A stretch of 5,737 nt of DNA from an uncultured Micrococcales bacterium (GTDB lineage Bacteria > Actinomycetota > Actinomycetes > Actinomycetales > Microbacteriaceae), in assembly GCA_903929105.1 (NCBI GenBank), contig CAIYTL010000024.1, positions 1 through 5,737 of the forward strand, given 5' to 3'. Below the pieces are notes generated by a model. It searched no databases. It was not told the origin of the DNA and saw only the letters and a program-made list of their open reading frames with translations. A program made the position numbers and the translations under genes. Positions 1-5,737 of the stretch are shown in pieces (the first letter of the stretch is position 1; every line of letters starts with the position of its first letter).

Positions 1-1352
1 CAATCGAAATCAACGACGTAGCCCCCATCGCGGCGGGCGAACGTCACGGCAAGGCGTGGCACCTGTTCACCGTCTGGTCGTCACCAAACCTAGAGTTCGC
101 CACCGTCTTTGTTGGCGCGCTTGCGGTTCTATATTTCGGTCTCAACATCTGGCAAGGCATCTTGGCAGTTGTGGTTGGTAACGCTCTTGCAGCGCTGACC
201 CACGGCTATTTCAGCACCTTTGGCCCTAAGGGCGGTCTGCCTCAGATGGTTCTAGGTCGCACTGCTTTCGGCAAGCTAGGAAACCTGATTCCATCAGGTC
301 TAAGCACCCTAGTTGCAGGTATCGGCTGGTTCGCAGTTAACACTGTTTCAGGAACCTTGGCACTTGCAGCGCTAACCAAACTTAACTCTGTTGTGGCTCT
401 GCTAATAGTCATCGTTGTGCAGGTTGTCATCGCTTTCGTTGGCCACAACCTGATTCAGGTTTGGGAACGCTACACCTCATACTTCTTGGCTGTAGTTTGG
501 ATCATCGTTCTAGTGGTCGTGTTCGGTCACCCAGGCGCATTCGACGTCAAACCACTAGCGGCAGGCGCTTCAGATGCATTCCCTTGGGCATCGTTCACCC
601 TAACCGCTGGTGCAGCCTATGGTTACACCGCAGGTTGGACCCCATTCGCATCTGACTACACCCGCTACCTACCTGCAAACGTCAACAAGCGTTCACTTGG
701 TTTGTACGCAGGTTTGGGTAACTTTGTTAGCACCAGCCTTCTAATGATTGTTGGTGTTGCGGCCTTCAACATTCTCGGTGGTGGCGCTGTCTTCTCAGAC
801 AACCCAACCCAGCCGTTCACTGACAGCCTCGGCGGCTTTGCGGCAATCACCCTGCTAGCAAGCACCATCGGTTCGTTCTCGGCAAACGTTCTAACCGTTT
901 ACTCGGGTGCAATGTCGTTCTTGGCAATGGGCTTCAACCTTGGCTTCAAGACTCGACGCGCAATCATGGTTGCAATCGCTGGTGTAATCGGTGGCATCAC
1001 CGCTTATCTAGCGGTTCAAGACGGAAACCTACACGATCAACTAGAGCACTTCTTGCTAGTTGTTTCTTACTGGGTTGCACCTTGGTTGGCAGTTGTTTTG
1101 GTTGACCGCATCTTGCGCAAGGGTCAAGACTTCACCGCTCTTGCACTAGCAAAACGCGAGAACGCAGCTGGTGTTATCTCGTTCGTGATCGCGACCGTAT
1201 TCTCAATCTGGGGCTTCGCTAACCAAGTTGCATACATTGGTCCTCTAGGCAAGGCTTGGAACGCCGGTGACATCACTCCAGTTGTTGGCTTCGTTCTAGC
1301 TGGCGTGCTCTACTACGTTCTTGCTAAGGCTTTGAAGAGCGACAAGAAGTAG
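1..1352 (+). CDS. Purine/cytosine permease, NCS1 family (5' end outside window)
   Basis: Integral membrane transporter of the nucleobase:cation symporter-1 family, most likely importing cytosine and/or purines across the cytoplasmic membrane. The reading frame is open from the left edge (first full codon at position 3) to the TAG at 1350-1352, giving 449 visible residues. An internal TTG at 162 is not the start, because the preceding 53 codons read as family sequence (AGERHGKAWHLFTVW, then the first membrane helix). Probably only about 10-30 N-terminal residues are missing. About twelve hydrophobic segments are visible. Family hallmarks are the Gly/Pro-rich loop followed by RTAFG (visible residues 86-90) and the GWTPFASDYTRYLP signature (211-224), which is typical of the Fcy2/purine-cytosine branch. 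A strong terminator follows 22 nt downstream, and a cytosine deaminase gene comes next, which supports cytosine as substrate. Leucine codons are unusual: 22 of 53 are CTA. Substrate specificity among cytosine, purines and related bases is inferred, not proven. Confidence 0.9.
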   Translation, partial: IEINDVAPIAAGERHGKAWHLFTVWSSPNLEFATVFVGALAVLYFGLNIWQGILAVVVGNALAALTHGYFSTFGPKGGLPQMVLGRTAFGKLGNLIPSGLSTLVAGIGWFAVNTVSGTLALAALTKLNSVVALLIVIVVQVVIAFVGHNLIQVWERYTSYFLAVVWIIVLVVVFGHPGAFDVKPLAAGASDAFPWASFTLTAGAAYGYTAGWTPFASDYTRYLPANVNKRSLGLYAGLGNFVSTSLLMIVGVAAFNILGGGAVFSDNPTQPFTDSLGGFAAITLLASTIGSFSANVLTVYSGAMSFLAMGFNLGFKTRRAIMVAIAGVIGGITAYLAVQDGNLHDQLEHFLLVVSYWVAPWLAVVLVDRILRKGQDFTALALAKRENAAGVISFVIATVFSIWGFANQVAYIGPLGKAWNAGDITPVVGFVLAGVLYYVLAKALKSDKK

Positions 1353-1374
1353 TCACACTTCCCAAATAAACCAC

Positions 1375-1408
1375 GGTGGTGTCTGAGCAATCGGGCACCA
1401 CCATTTTT
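1375..1408 (+). terminator. Rho-independent terminator after the permease gene
   Basis: A 12-bp stem (1375-1386 paired with 1391-1402) closes on a GCAA tetraloop of the stable GNRA type (1387-1390). It is followed by A and then five T (1404-1408). Ten pairs are Watson-Crick and two (1382/1395 and 1384/1393) are U-G pairs in the + strand RNA. In the opposite RNA those two become A/C mismatches, so the structure works best for rightward transcription. It lies 22 nt after the permease stop and so separates that transcript from the deaminase gene. Confidence 0.88.
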
Positions 1409-1429
1409 GGTTAAGTTTCACGCTAACCA
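1408..1429. repeat. Short inverted repeat TGGTTA-N10-TAACCA
   Basis: A perfect 6-bp inverted repeat (1408-1413 and 1424-1429) is separated by 10 nt. The centre-to-centre distance of 16 nt is not far from one and a half helical turns. It sits directly after the terminator T-run and upstream of the deaminase, where an operator could be. Six-base arms occur by chance often enough that this is only a candidate. Confidence 0.25.
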
Positions 1430-1526
1430 CCTTCGCCAACCGCGCACCTCATGCGGCAACCCCAAACCTGCACCTCGGCAGACCCCACAGTTTGCCCACA
1501 ACGTCGCTTTATGAAAGGCTTCAAAC
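1409..1526 (+). promoter_or_regulatory. Leader/intergenic region of the deaminase gene
   Basis: This 118-nt stretch lies between the terminator and the deaminase start. It must hold a promoter if the deaminase is transcribed on its own, but I see no convincing -35/-10 pair. TAAGTT at 1412-1417 fits a loose TANNNT -10 box but has no -35 partner. From 1421 to 1500 the + strand has 38 C and only 13 G in 80 nt, a C-rich, G-poor bias that resembles a Rho utilisation region or an unstructured leader. A short inverted repeat lies at its left end. No known riboswitch architecture was recognised. Confidence 0.4.
1513..1518 (+). promoter_or_regulatory. Ribosome binding site of the deaminase gene
   Basis: GAAAGG lies 8 nt before the ATG at 1527. 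An in-frame TGA at 1512-1514 excludes any start further upstream, so this site and ATG fix the N-terminus. Confidence 0.75.
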
Positions 1527-1997
1527 ATGGAATTCAAAGTCGGTCAGATCTTCGCCACAGACGAAGAAAAACTTGAGGTTGCAATCGCCGAGGCCCACCT
1601 TGGCTTGGCTGAAGGTGGCATTCCTATCGGTGCCGCACTTTTCGACGAGCACGGTGCGCTCCTGGGCAGCGGGCATAACCTGCGAGTTCAGAATGGTGAT
1701 GCTTCGATGCACGGCGAGACCAGCGCGTTTAGAAACGCTGGGCGCCAAAAGAGCTACCGCAAGGTCACGCTTGCCACTAGCCTTTCGCCCTGCTGGTATT
1801 GCTCAGGCTTGATTCGCCAGTTCGGCATAGGTCGGGTAATCGTTGGCGATGACAAAAACTTTATGGGCGGTCAAGAATGGGTCGCCGAACACGGCGCCGA
1901 AGTGCATGTGCTCAACCACCCAGCGCTCATCGAGCTGATGTCAGACTTTATCGACGCAAACCCAGAGCTTTGGAACGAAGACATCGGCGAGGAATAA
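1527..1997 (+). CDS. Yeast-type cytosine deaminase (CDA-fold nucleobase deaminase)
   Basis: Cytosolic zinc hydrolase predicted to convert cytosine to uracil and ammonia, feeding pyrimidine salvage. The 156-residue length equals that of the compact CDA-fold enzymes (yeast Fcy1 is 158), not the much larger amidohydrolase CodA of E. coli. The zinc site is MHGE with His62 as ligand and Glu64 as proton shuttle, and SPCWYC with Cys89 and Cys92. The GHN motif places Asn51 at the yeast substrate-contact position. Phe112 and the C-terminal FIDANPELWNEDIGEE (Trp149, Asp152) align with yeast Phe114, Trp152 and Asp155, the residues closing the cytosine pocket. A guanine deaminase or tRNA adenosine deaminase would not be expected to carry this C-terminal lid. 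The neighbouring cytosine/purine permease supports the role. The start is fixed by an in-frame stop 13 nt upstream and a good Shine-Dalgarno. No CTA among 14 leucine codons, unlike the permease. The gene ends 3 nt from the opposing peptidase gene. Confidence 0.88.
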   Translation: MEFKVGQIFATDEEKLEVAIAEAHLGLAEGGIPIGAALFDEHGALLGSGHNLRVQNGDASMHGETSAFRNAGRQKSYRKVTLATSLSPCWYCSGLIRQFGIGRVIVGDDKNFMGGQEWVAEHGAEVHVLNHPALIELMSDFIDANPELWNEDIGEE

Positions 1998-2000
1998 ACC

Positions 2001-2519
2001 CTAGCCAAGATTGGCGCGCAGGTAGGCCGTTAGGGCCAGCGCCAAGATGGTTCCGCCGAGCATAAACGGCCCGAACGGCAATGCGCTCTTTAGAGTTGCT
2101 CTGCGTGCGATCAACAGCACCACGCCAACCAAAGCGCTCAAGAAAAACGTCAGCATAAGAGCAACCAAAGCGGTGCCCCAAGAAACCCAGCCAGCCAGCA
2201 GACCAACAATGCCGGCGAGCTTGACATCACCCATGCCTAAACCAGCAGCATAAATAACGTGAAGCAGCATAAACAGGGCAAGCGCCACCAGTGCACACAA
2301 ACCGGCCTGCCACAGGGAATCCCAGCGGTTTGAGACCCAGGCAGGCACTAGAAGGCCGACCGCAATAATCGGGTAAGCCGGGTAAACATATTTGTTTGGT
2401 AAGCGCATTTCACGAAAATCAATCACGCTGAGCACAATCGAAAGCCACAGAAAATAGGCATAAACCGGCAGAGCCCAAATGCTCAAAATCGTGTCGTTGA
2501 TAAAGCTCATGAAGGTCAT
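2001..2519 (-). CDS. Prepilin peptidase, A24 family (short TadV/CpaA-like form)
   Basis: Membrane aspartyl protease predicted to cleave the leader of prepilins (Flp pilin and TadE/F-type pseudopilins) at the cytoplasmic face. The 172 residues form about six hydrophobic helices. The two catalytic aspartates are visible: Asp34 in VIDFREMRLPN and Asp98 in GMGDVKL, which matches the GxGD signature of the family. LPFGPFM (147-153) is the conserved C-terminal motif. The N-terminal methyltransferase domain with paired CxxC motifs found in long PilD enzymes is absent; the only cysteine is Cys74. This fits the short peptidases encoded with Tad systems. It is the last gene of the tad operon, 15 nt after tadC. 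A weak AAGAAG ribosome site precedes the ATG at 2517-2519; the second in-frame ATG (codon 4) is a less likely start. The gene ends tail to tail with the deaminase gene. Confidence 0.9.
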   Translation of the reverse strand: MTFMSFINDTILSIWALPVYAYFLWLSIVLSVIDFREMRLPNKYVYPAYPIIAVGLLVPAWVSNRWDSLWQAGLCALVALALFMLLHVIYAAGLGMGDVKLAGIVGLLAGWVSWGTALVALMLTFFLSALVGVVLLIARRATLKSALPFGPFMLGGTILALALTAYLRANLG

Positions 2520-2525
2520 TTTTCG

Positions 2526-2531
2526 CTTCTT
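2526..2531 (-). promoter_or_regulatory. Ribosome binding site of the prepilin peptidase gene
   Basis: AAGAAG on the minus strand, 6 nt before the ATG at 2517-2519, lies in the 15-nt gap after the tadC stop. It is a weak match, but it is correctly spaced and supports the first of the two nearby ATG codons. Confidence 0.45.
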
Positions 2532-2534
2532 TTG

Positions 2535-3449
2535 TTAGAGGGTTTGAAGACCAGTCATCATGCCAACCACTGCTGGGCCGATCACCACAACAAAAACTGC
2601 AGGCAAAAAGCAAAGCATTAGCGGCATAAGAATTTTCACGGTAACTTTTTGGGCGCTTTCGCGGGCAGCATCTTTGCGCTTTTGACGCATGTCACGTGCC
2701 TGCTCGGCAAGCACACCTGCCACCGGAACACCCATGCGGTCAACTTGCAAAAGCGCTGTGCCAAACTGGCGCAAACCAGGGCTCTTAGTGCGCTCAACAA
2801 GTGCTGTGAGAACCTCGTTGCGCGACTTGCCCAAACGCATTTCGCCGAGCAAGGCGCCAAGTTCTTCAGAAACTGGGCCATCTAAACCGGTTGAAACGCG
2901 CGCAGCGGCAGCCTCAAAGCTCAGACCAGACTCAACACAAAGCGTCAGCATGTCGATCGCATCAGGCAAGTTTTTGTCCATGCTCAGCTCACGCTTCTGG
3001 CTGTCATTGACAACCAAAATGTCAGGAACAAAATAACCAAACACTGTGAAAACTATGCCCCAAAGAAAACCTTGGCCCGGTTGGCTCGACATCATAAGCA
3101 AGCCCAATAGAACACCAACTAAGCCATAAAGGGCCTTTTGATAAACCAGGTTTTCAAGAGCCGACTGGCCATATTTGCCAGAACCCTGCAGCCTGGCCGT
3201 AATGCGAGCGCGATACTTGGCGCTCATCAGACGCCATCCGAGTTTAAAAATTAGGCTACTGGTCTTTTTATTGTCAGATACCGCGACTTTGACTTCGTTT
3301 GGATTCTGGGTGTATTTAGGCAGAGTCTTAAGCAGGCGACGGTTGCTTTCGCTCGCCATCAAACCGCCAAGCCTCGTCACCAATAAAAACAGCGCGCCGC
3401 CGAAACCGAAACCGGCAATGTATGGCAGCAGGTCAAAAAAGGCGCTCAT
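2535..3449 (-). CDS. tadC: TadC-like type II secretion F-domain protein, pilus platform
   Basis: Inner-membrane platform protein of the Tad pilus machine, expected to pair with TadB and couple the TadA ATPase to pilin extraction from the membrane. Of 304 residues, hydrophobic segments lie near 8-28, 103-121, 127-146 and 270-297. The cytoplasmic T2SF domain (about 161-270) begins with LPDAIDMLTLCVESGLSFEAA, typical of TadC, and continues through GPVSEELGALLGEMRLGKSR and a basic helix near RQKRKDAARE. The long N-terminal half, with a basic amphipathic stretch between the first two membrane segments, fits TadC rather than TadB. The ATG (3447-3449) overlaps the tadB stop as ATGA, and no strong Shine-Dalgarno is seen, so translation is probably coupled to tadB. 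The peptidase gene follows directly. TadB and TadC are paralogous T2SF proteins; the assignment rests on gene order and this N-terminal motif. Confidence 0.88.
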   Translation of the reverse strand: MSAFFDLLPYIAGFGFGGALFLLVTRLGGLMASESNRRLLKTLPKYTQNPNEVKVAVSDNKKTSSLIFKLGWRLMSAKYRARITARLQGSGKYGQSALENLVYQKALYGLVGVLLGLLMMSSQPGQGFLWGIVFTVFGYFVPDILVVNDSQKRELSMDKNLPDAIDMLTLCVESGLSFEAAAARVSTGLDGPVSEELGALLGEMRLGKSRNEVLTALVERTKSPGLRQFGTALLQVDRMGVPVAGVLAEQARDMRQKRKDAARESAQKVTVKILMPLMLCFLPAVFVVVIGPAVVGMMTGLQTL

Positions 3450-4405
3450 ACGTCAATCACCACAAGTTTGCGCAACCAAAACCAGCCCACGGTCACAAGA
3501 GCCACAAAAACGCCCGCCATGACCATGCCCATTGTGTTAGACCAAAAGAATGAGACATATGCTGGGCGAATCAGCAACAAAATGCCAAAGGTGCCTACGG
3601 GCAGGCCAAGCAAAACATAAGCCGAAAGTTTGCCTTCAGCCGAAAGCACTCGAACCTCACGGCGAAGGTCGGCGCGGCTGCGAATAGTTGTTGCAACGTT
3701 GTCGAGCACGCCCGAAAGTGATCCACCGATTTCACGCTGAATGTCTAGGGCCTGCACAAACCAAATCAAATCGTTGCTGTTCATGCGGTTGGCGGTGCGC
3801 ATCAGCGCCTCTTCGAGTGTCGAACCGAACTGCACCTCGGTGAGTGCATAGTTCATTTGAACGCCAACCTCACCGCGGTCTTGACGAGCAGCAGACTCTA
3901 ACGCTTGAGTGAAAGGCAAGCCGGTGCGAAGGCCAGAAGCCAAGACCTGCATCAAACCTGGCAACTCATCGGCAAACTTGATGGCTCGCTTGGTGCGACG
4001 GCTATTCAAGAACGCTCGAGGGCCAAAATAGGCCGCTGCAGCACCAAACAGCAAACCGATGATAGGTGAGCCCGACAGATAGGTGCCAATGATGAACGTC
4101 AAAGCACCAGAAGCCGCGATTACACCGAGCCAGCCGTCGGGGCTAACTGAAACACCTGCAGCCAAAAGGTCTTCAAACAGTGATGCTCGCAAAGCTGTTA
4201 GGCGCTTTTCAAATGCACTTTTTGGCTTGTCGGCCTCGATGTCTAGGGTTTCACCAGCACCAGAAACTCGCGCGTAGCTTGCTAAGAGTTTGGCGCGGTT
4301 TTTAGCAGTTCGTTCACGGTCATAAAACCCGCCGATGGCTATGACGAAAAAGGCTGTCGCTACGAAAGCCAAACCGCCAATCACTAACGGCATGTAGTCT
4401 TTCAT
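3446..4405 (-). CDS. tadB: TadB-like type II secretion F-domain protein, pilus platform
   Basis: Second inner-membrane platform component of the Tad pilus, acting with TadC as the membrane base on which the TadA ATPase works. The 319 residues start with a membrane helix (about 6-26), followed by a charged cytoplasmic linker (about 29-75), a hydrophobic pair (about 91-127), the T2SF domain (about 145-260) and two C-terminal helices (about 260-279 and 290-311). The domain opens with DELPGLMQVLASGLRTGLPF, the typical TadB form, and contains DIQREIGGSLSGVLDNVATT (221-240), whose Gly-Gly motif is conserved in the family. The ATG at 4403-4405 overlaps the tadA stop as ATGA, and the gene's own stop overlaps the tadC start the same way. 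Only a poor GCGAG-like ribosome site precedes it, so coupled translation is likely. It appears intact and of normal length. Confidence 0.9.
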   Translation of the reverse strand: MKDYMPLVIGGLAFVATAFFVIAIGGFYDRERTAKNRAKLLASYARVSGAGETLDIEADKPKSAFEKRLTALRASLFEDLLAAGVSVSPDGWLGVIAASGALTFIIGTYLSGSPIIGLLFGAAAAYFGPRAFLNSRRTKRAIKFADELPGLMQVLASGLRTGLPFTQALESAARQDRGEVGVQMNYALTEVQFGSTLEEALMRTANRMNSNDLIWFVQALDIQREIGGSLSGVLDNVATTIRSRADLRREVRVLSAEGKLSAYVLLGLPVGTFGILLLIRPAYVSFFWSNTMGMVMAGVFVALVTVGWFWLRKLVVIDV

Positions 4406-5724
4406 CGCTGAAAGCTCGCCATATTCAAGTTGACGCCGGCCTCAGCCAAACGATTCACAAAAGTCGGCAACGCACCTGTTGGGCGCAAAACACCAAGACG
4501 GTTGTCTACTGGAGTTTCAAAATAGTCAAACTTGAACAGATCTTGAGTCTTTAAAACACCATCGGCAACCTCGATGATTTCGGTGATTGCGGTGACGTGC
4601 CTTGAGCCATCGCGAAGGCGGCTTTGCTGCACAATCAGGTCGATTGCTCGCCCAATCTGGTCACGAATTACAAGAACTGGCAACTCCATGCCCGCCATCA
4701 AACCCATGGTTTCAAGGCGCGAAACGGCGTCGAGCGGGTTGTTGGCGTGCACGGTGGTTAGCGAACCGTCGTGGCCTGTGTTCATAGCCTGAAGCATGTC
4801 TAGGGCCGCGCCGTCACGAACCTCACCAACCACAATGCGGTCAGGGCGCATGCGCAAAGAGTTTCTAACCAGCTCGCGAATCGAAATCGAACCCGAACCC
4901 TCAATGTTCGCAGGGCGAGTTTCAAGTCGAATCACGTGAGGTTTATTTAGTTGAAGTTCAGCAGAGTCTTCGATGGTGACAATGCGTTCATCTTCTGGAA
5001 TAAACGAAGAAAGAACGTTTAGCGTTGTGGTCTTGCCCGAGCCAGTACCACCGCTGATAACAATGTTTAGACGACCTCGCACGCACGCCTCAAGAATCTC
5101 AAGAGCCGATGGTGTGATCGTGCCGGTGACCAACATGTCACGGGCGGTGAAAGGTTCTTTGAAGAACTTACGAATCGTAATGTTGGCACCATCGAGGGCA
5201 ATCGGCGGCACTACAGCGTTAACACGGCTGCCATCAAGCAAACGGGCGTCAACCAAAGGGCTTGACTCATCGATGCGACGACCAACTCGGCCCACAATGC
5301 GGTCAATGGTTTTGCGCAAGTGGTCTTCGCTGGTGAACTTCAAATCAGCCAGTGTCAGCCTGCCTTTGCGCTCAACATAAATGGTGTCGTAACGAACCAC
5401 CATGATTTCGCTGACTTCAGCGTCGCGCAAAAGCTGCTCGAGTGGGCCGTTACCAAGAATGTCATCAACGATTTGTTGCAACAATTCAGCACGGTCAATG
5501 TCGGTTAGCGGATACTCGCCTTTCTCCATAACCGTGCCAATGGCAGCAAAAACTGCACTTTCGAGCGTTTCGGCGTCCATTTGGCCGGCATAAAGATATT
5601 GACCGATTTTGGTTTTCAGCTCGTCGCCCTCTTTATAATAATGAAGTGCATCAGTTATATCTTGAAGCGTTACCATTTGTTCTTCTTTGAATGGTCCTGC
5701 TTTTGTTCTGATTAATTCTTCCAT
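4402..5724 (-). CDS. tadA: TadA/CpaF-family secretion ATPase of the Tad pilus
   Basis: Hexameric cytoplasmic ATPase that powers Flp-type pilus assembly at the inner membrane with TadB and TadC. All motifs of the type II/IV secretion ATPase family are visible in 440 residues: Walker A GGTGSGKTT (225-233, Lys231), the Asp box VTIEDSAELQL (249-259), Walker B with catalytic Glu301 in RIVVGEVRDG, and the His box TGHDGSLTTVHANNP (316-330). The N-terminal domain carries the CpaF-type GNGPLEQLLRDAEVSEIMV (91-109), RIVGRVGRRIDESSPLVDARL and GSRVNAVVPP segments. No zinc-binding tetracysteine is present, as expected for TadA rather than PilB/GspE. The start at 5722-5724 is preceded by GCGGAG with a 5-nt spacer. 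ATG at codon 17 is an alternative with a weaker upstream site. The first 31 codons are unusually AT-rich (about 32% G+C over 94 nt) and use TTA, AGA and ATA. The gene is first of the visible operon; any promoter lies beyond the right edge. Confidence 0.95.
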   Translation of the reverse strand: MEELIRTKAGPFKEEQMVTLQDITDALHYYKEGDELKTKIGQYLYAGQMDAETLESAVFAAIGTVMEKGEYPLTDIDRAELLQQIVDDILGNGPLEQLLRDAEVSEIMVVRYDTIYVERKGRLTLADLKFTSEDHLRKTIDRIVGRVGRRIDESSPLVDARLLDGSRVNAVVPPIALDGANITIRKFFKEPFTARDMLVTGTITPSALEILEACVRGRLNIVISGGTGSGKTTTLNVLSSFIPEDERIVTIEDSAELQLNKPHVIRLETRPANIEGSGSISIRELVRNSLRMRPDRIVVGEVRDGAALDMLQAMNTGHDGSLTTVHANNPLDAVSRLETMGLMAGMELPVLVIRDQIGRAIDLIVQQSRLRDGSRHVTAITEIIEVADGVLKTQDLFKFDYFETPVDNRLGVLRPTGALPTFVNRLAEAGVNLNMASFQR

Positions 5725-5729
5725 GTGTG

Positions 5730-5735
5730 CTCCGC
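5730..5735 (-). promoter_or_regulatory. Ribosome binding site of tadA
   Basis: GCGGAG on the minus strand, with GGAG 5 nt before the ATG at 5722-5724. It is the best Shine-Dalgarno in the tad operon and supports the longer TadA start. It implies that tadA has its own efficient initiation, whereas tadB and tadC depend on coupling. Confidence 0.7.
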
Positions 5736-5737
5736 AC

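Noticed and set aside
162..1352. Permease start at the TTG codon at 162
   Set aside because: The frame is open to the left edge, and the upstream codons encode recognisable NCS1 N-terminal sequence and the first membrane helix, so the gene begins outside the window.
1365..1408. Bidirectional action of the 1375-1408 terminator on leftward antisense transcripts
   Set aside because: The two U-G pairs become A/C mismatches in the opposite RNA, and the T-rich tail on that side is interrupted, so leftward function is doubtful.
1451..1576. Small out-of-frame ORF starting with ATG at 1451, running into the deaminase gene (possible leader peptide)
   Set aside because: No ribosome binding site precedes it, its composition follows the C-rich spacer, and it overlaps a well-supported gene in another frame.
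1492..1812. 106-codon ORF on the + strand overlapping the deaminase
   Set aside because: It is a shadow of the deaminase frame, with no start signal and no recognisable domain.
2004..2015. GCCAAGATTGGC palindrome as terminator of the tad operon
   Set aside because: The stem is only 4-5 bp, overlaps the peptidase coding end, and is followed by a mixed TAGGGTTTATT rather than a clean T-run; it is too weak to annotate.
2689..3036. 115-codon + strand ORF opposite tadC
   Set aside because: Antisense to an intact T2SF domain, with low-complexity Ser/Arg/Pro composition and no ribosome site.
4973..5380. 135-codon + strand ORF opposite tadA
   Set aside because: It is antisense to strongly conserved ATPase motifs, and its Arg/Ser/Pro-rich product is typical of a complementary-strand shadow.

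Overview
The window reads as ordinary chromosome from a mid-GC actinobacterium. Base composition is close to 50% G+C. The gene families (an NCS1 cytosine/purine permease, a yeast-type cytosine deaminase, and a TadA-TadB-TadC set followed by a short prepilin peptidase) would fit a Microbacteriaceae of the freshwater Rhodoluna/Aquiluna kind. That placement is inferred from protein flavour and composition; no phylogenetic marker is present.

Left part (1-1997, + strand): nucleobase salvage. A purine/cytosine permease enters from the left edge without its first residues and ends at 1352. A textbook intrinsic terminator follows (1375-1408), then a C-rich, G-poor leader of about 110 nt, then a 156-aa deaminase that matches yeast Fcy1 cytosine deaminase at its metal-binding, catalytic and substrate-binding residues. 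Together they would import cytosine and convert it to uracil plus ammonia. The terminator suggests that the two are not one simple transcript.

Right part (2001-5724, - strand, read right to left): an assembly module for a Tad/Flp-type pilus. The order is tadA (secretion ATPase), tadB and tadC (inner-membrane platform proteins), then a short A24 prepilin peptidase. tadA/tadB and tadB/tadC each overlap by ATGA, and the peptidase follows tadC after 15 nt, so this is one operon. No Flp pilin, TadE/F pseudopilin or TadZ gene is inside the window; TadZ and an operon promoter would be expected just beyond position 5737.

The two parts meet tail to tail with only 3 nt between stop codons (1997 and 2001). 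There is no rRNA, tRNA, CRISPR array, insertion sequence or clear mobile element. I do not see a new system here. The points worth a second look are the Fcy2/Fcy1-like pairing with a terminator inside it, the strong CTA leucine codon preference of the permease, and the very AT-rich first 31 codons of tadA.
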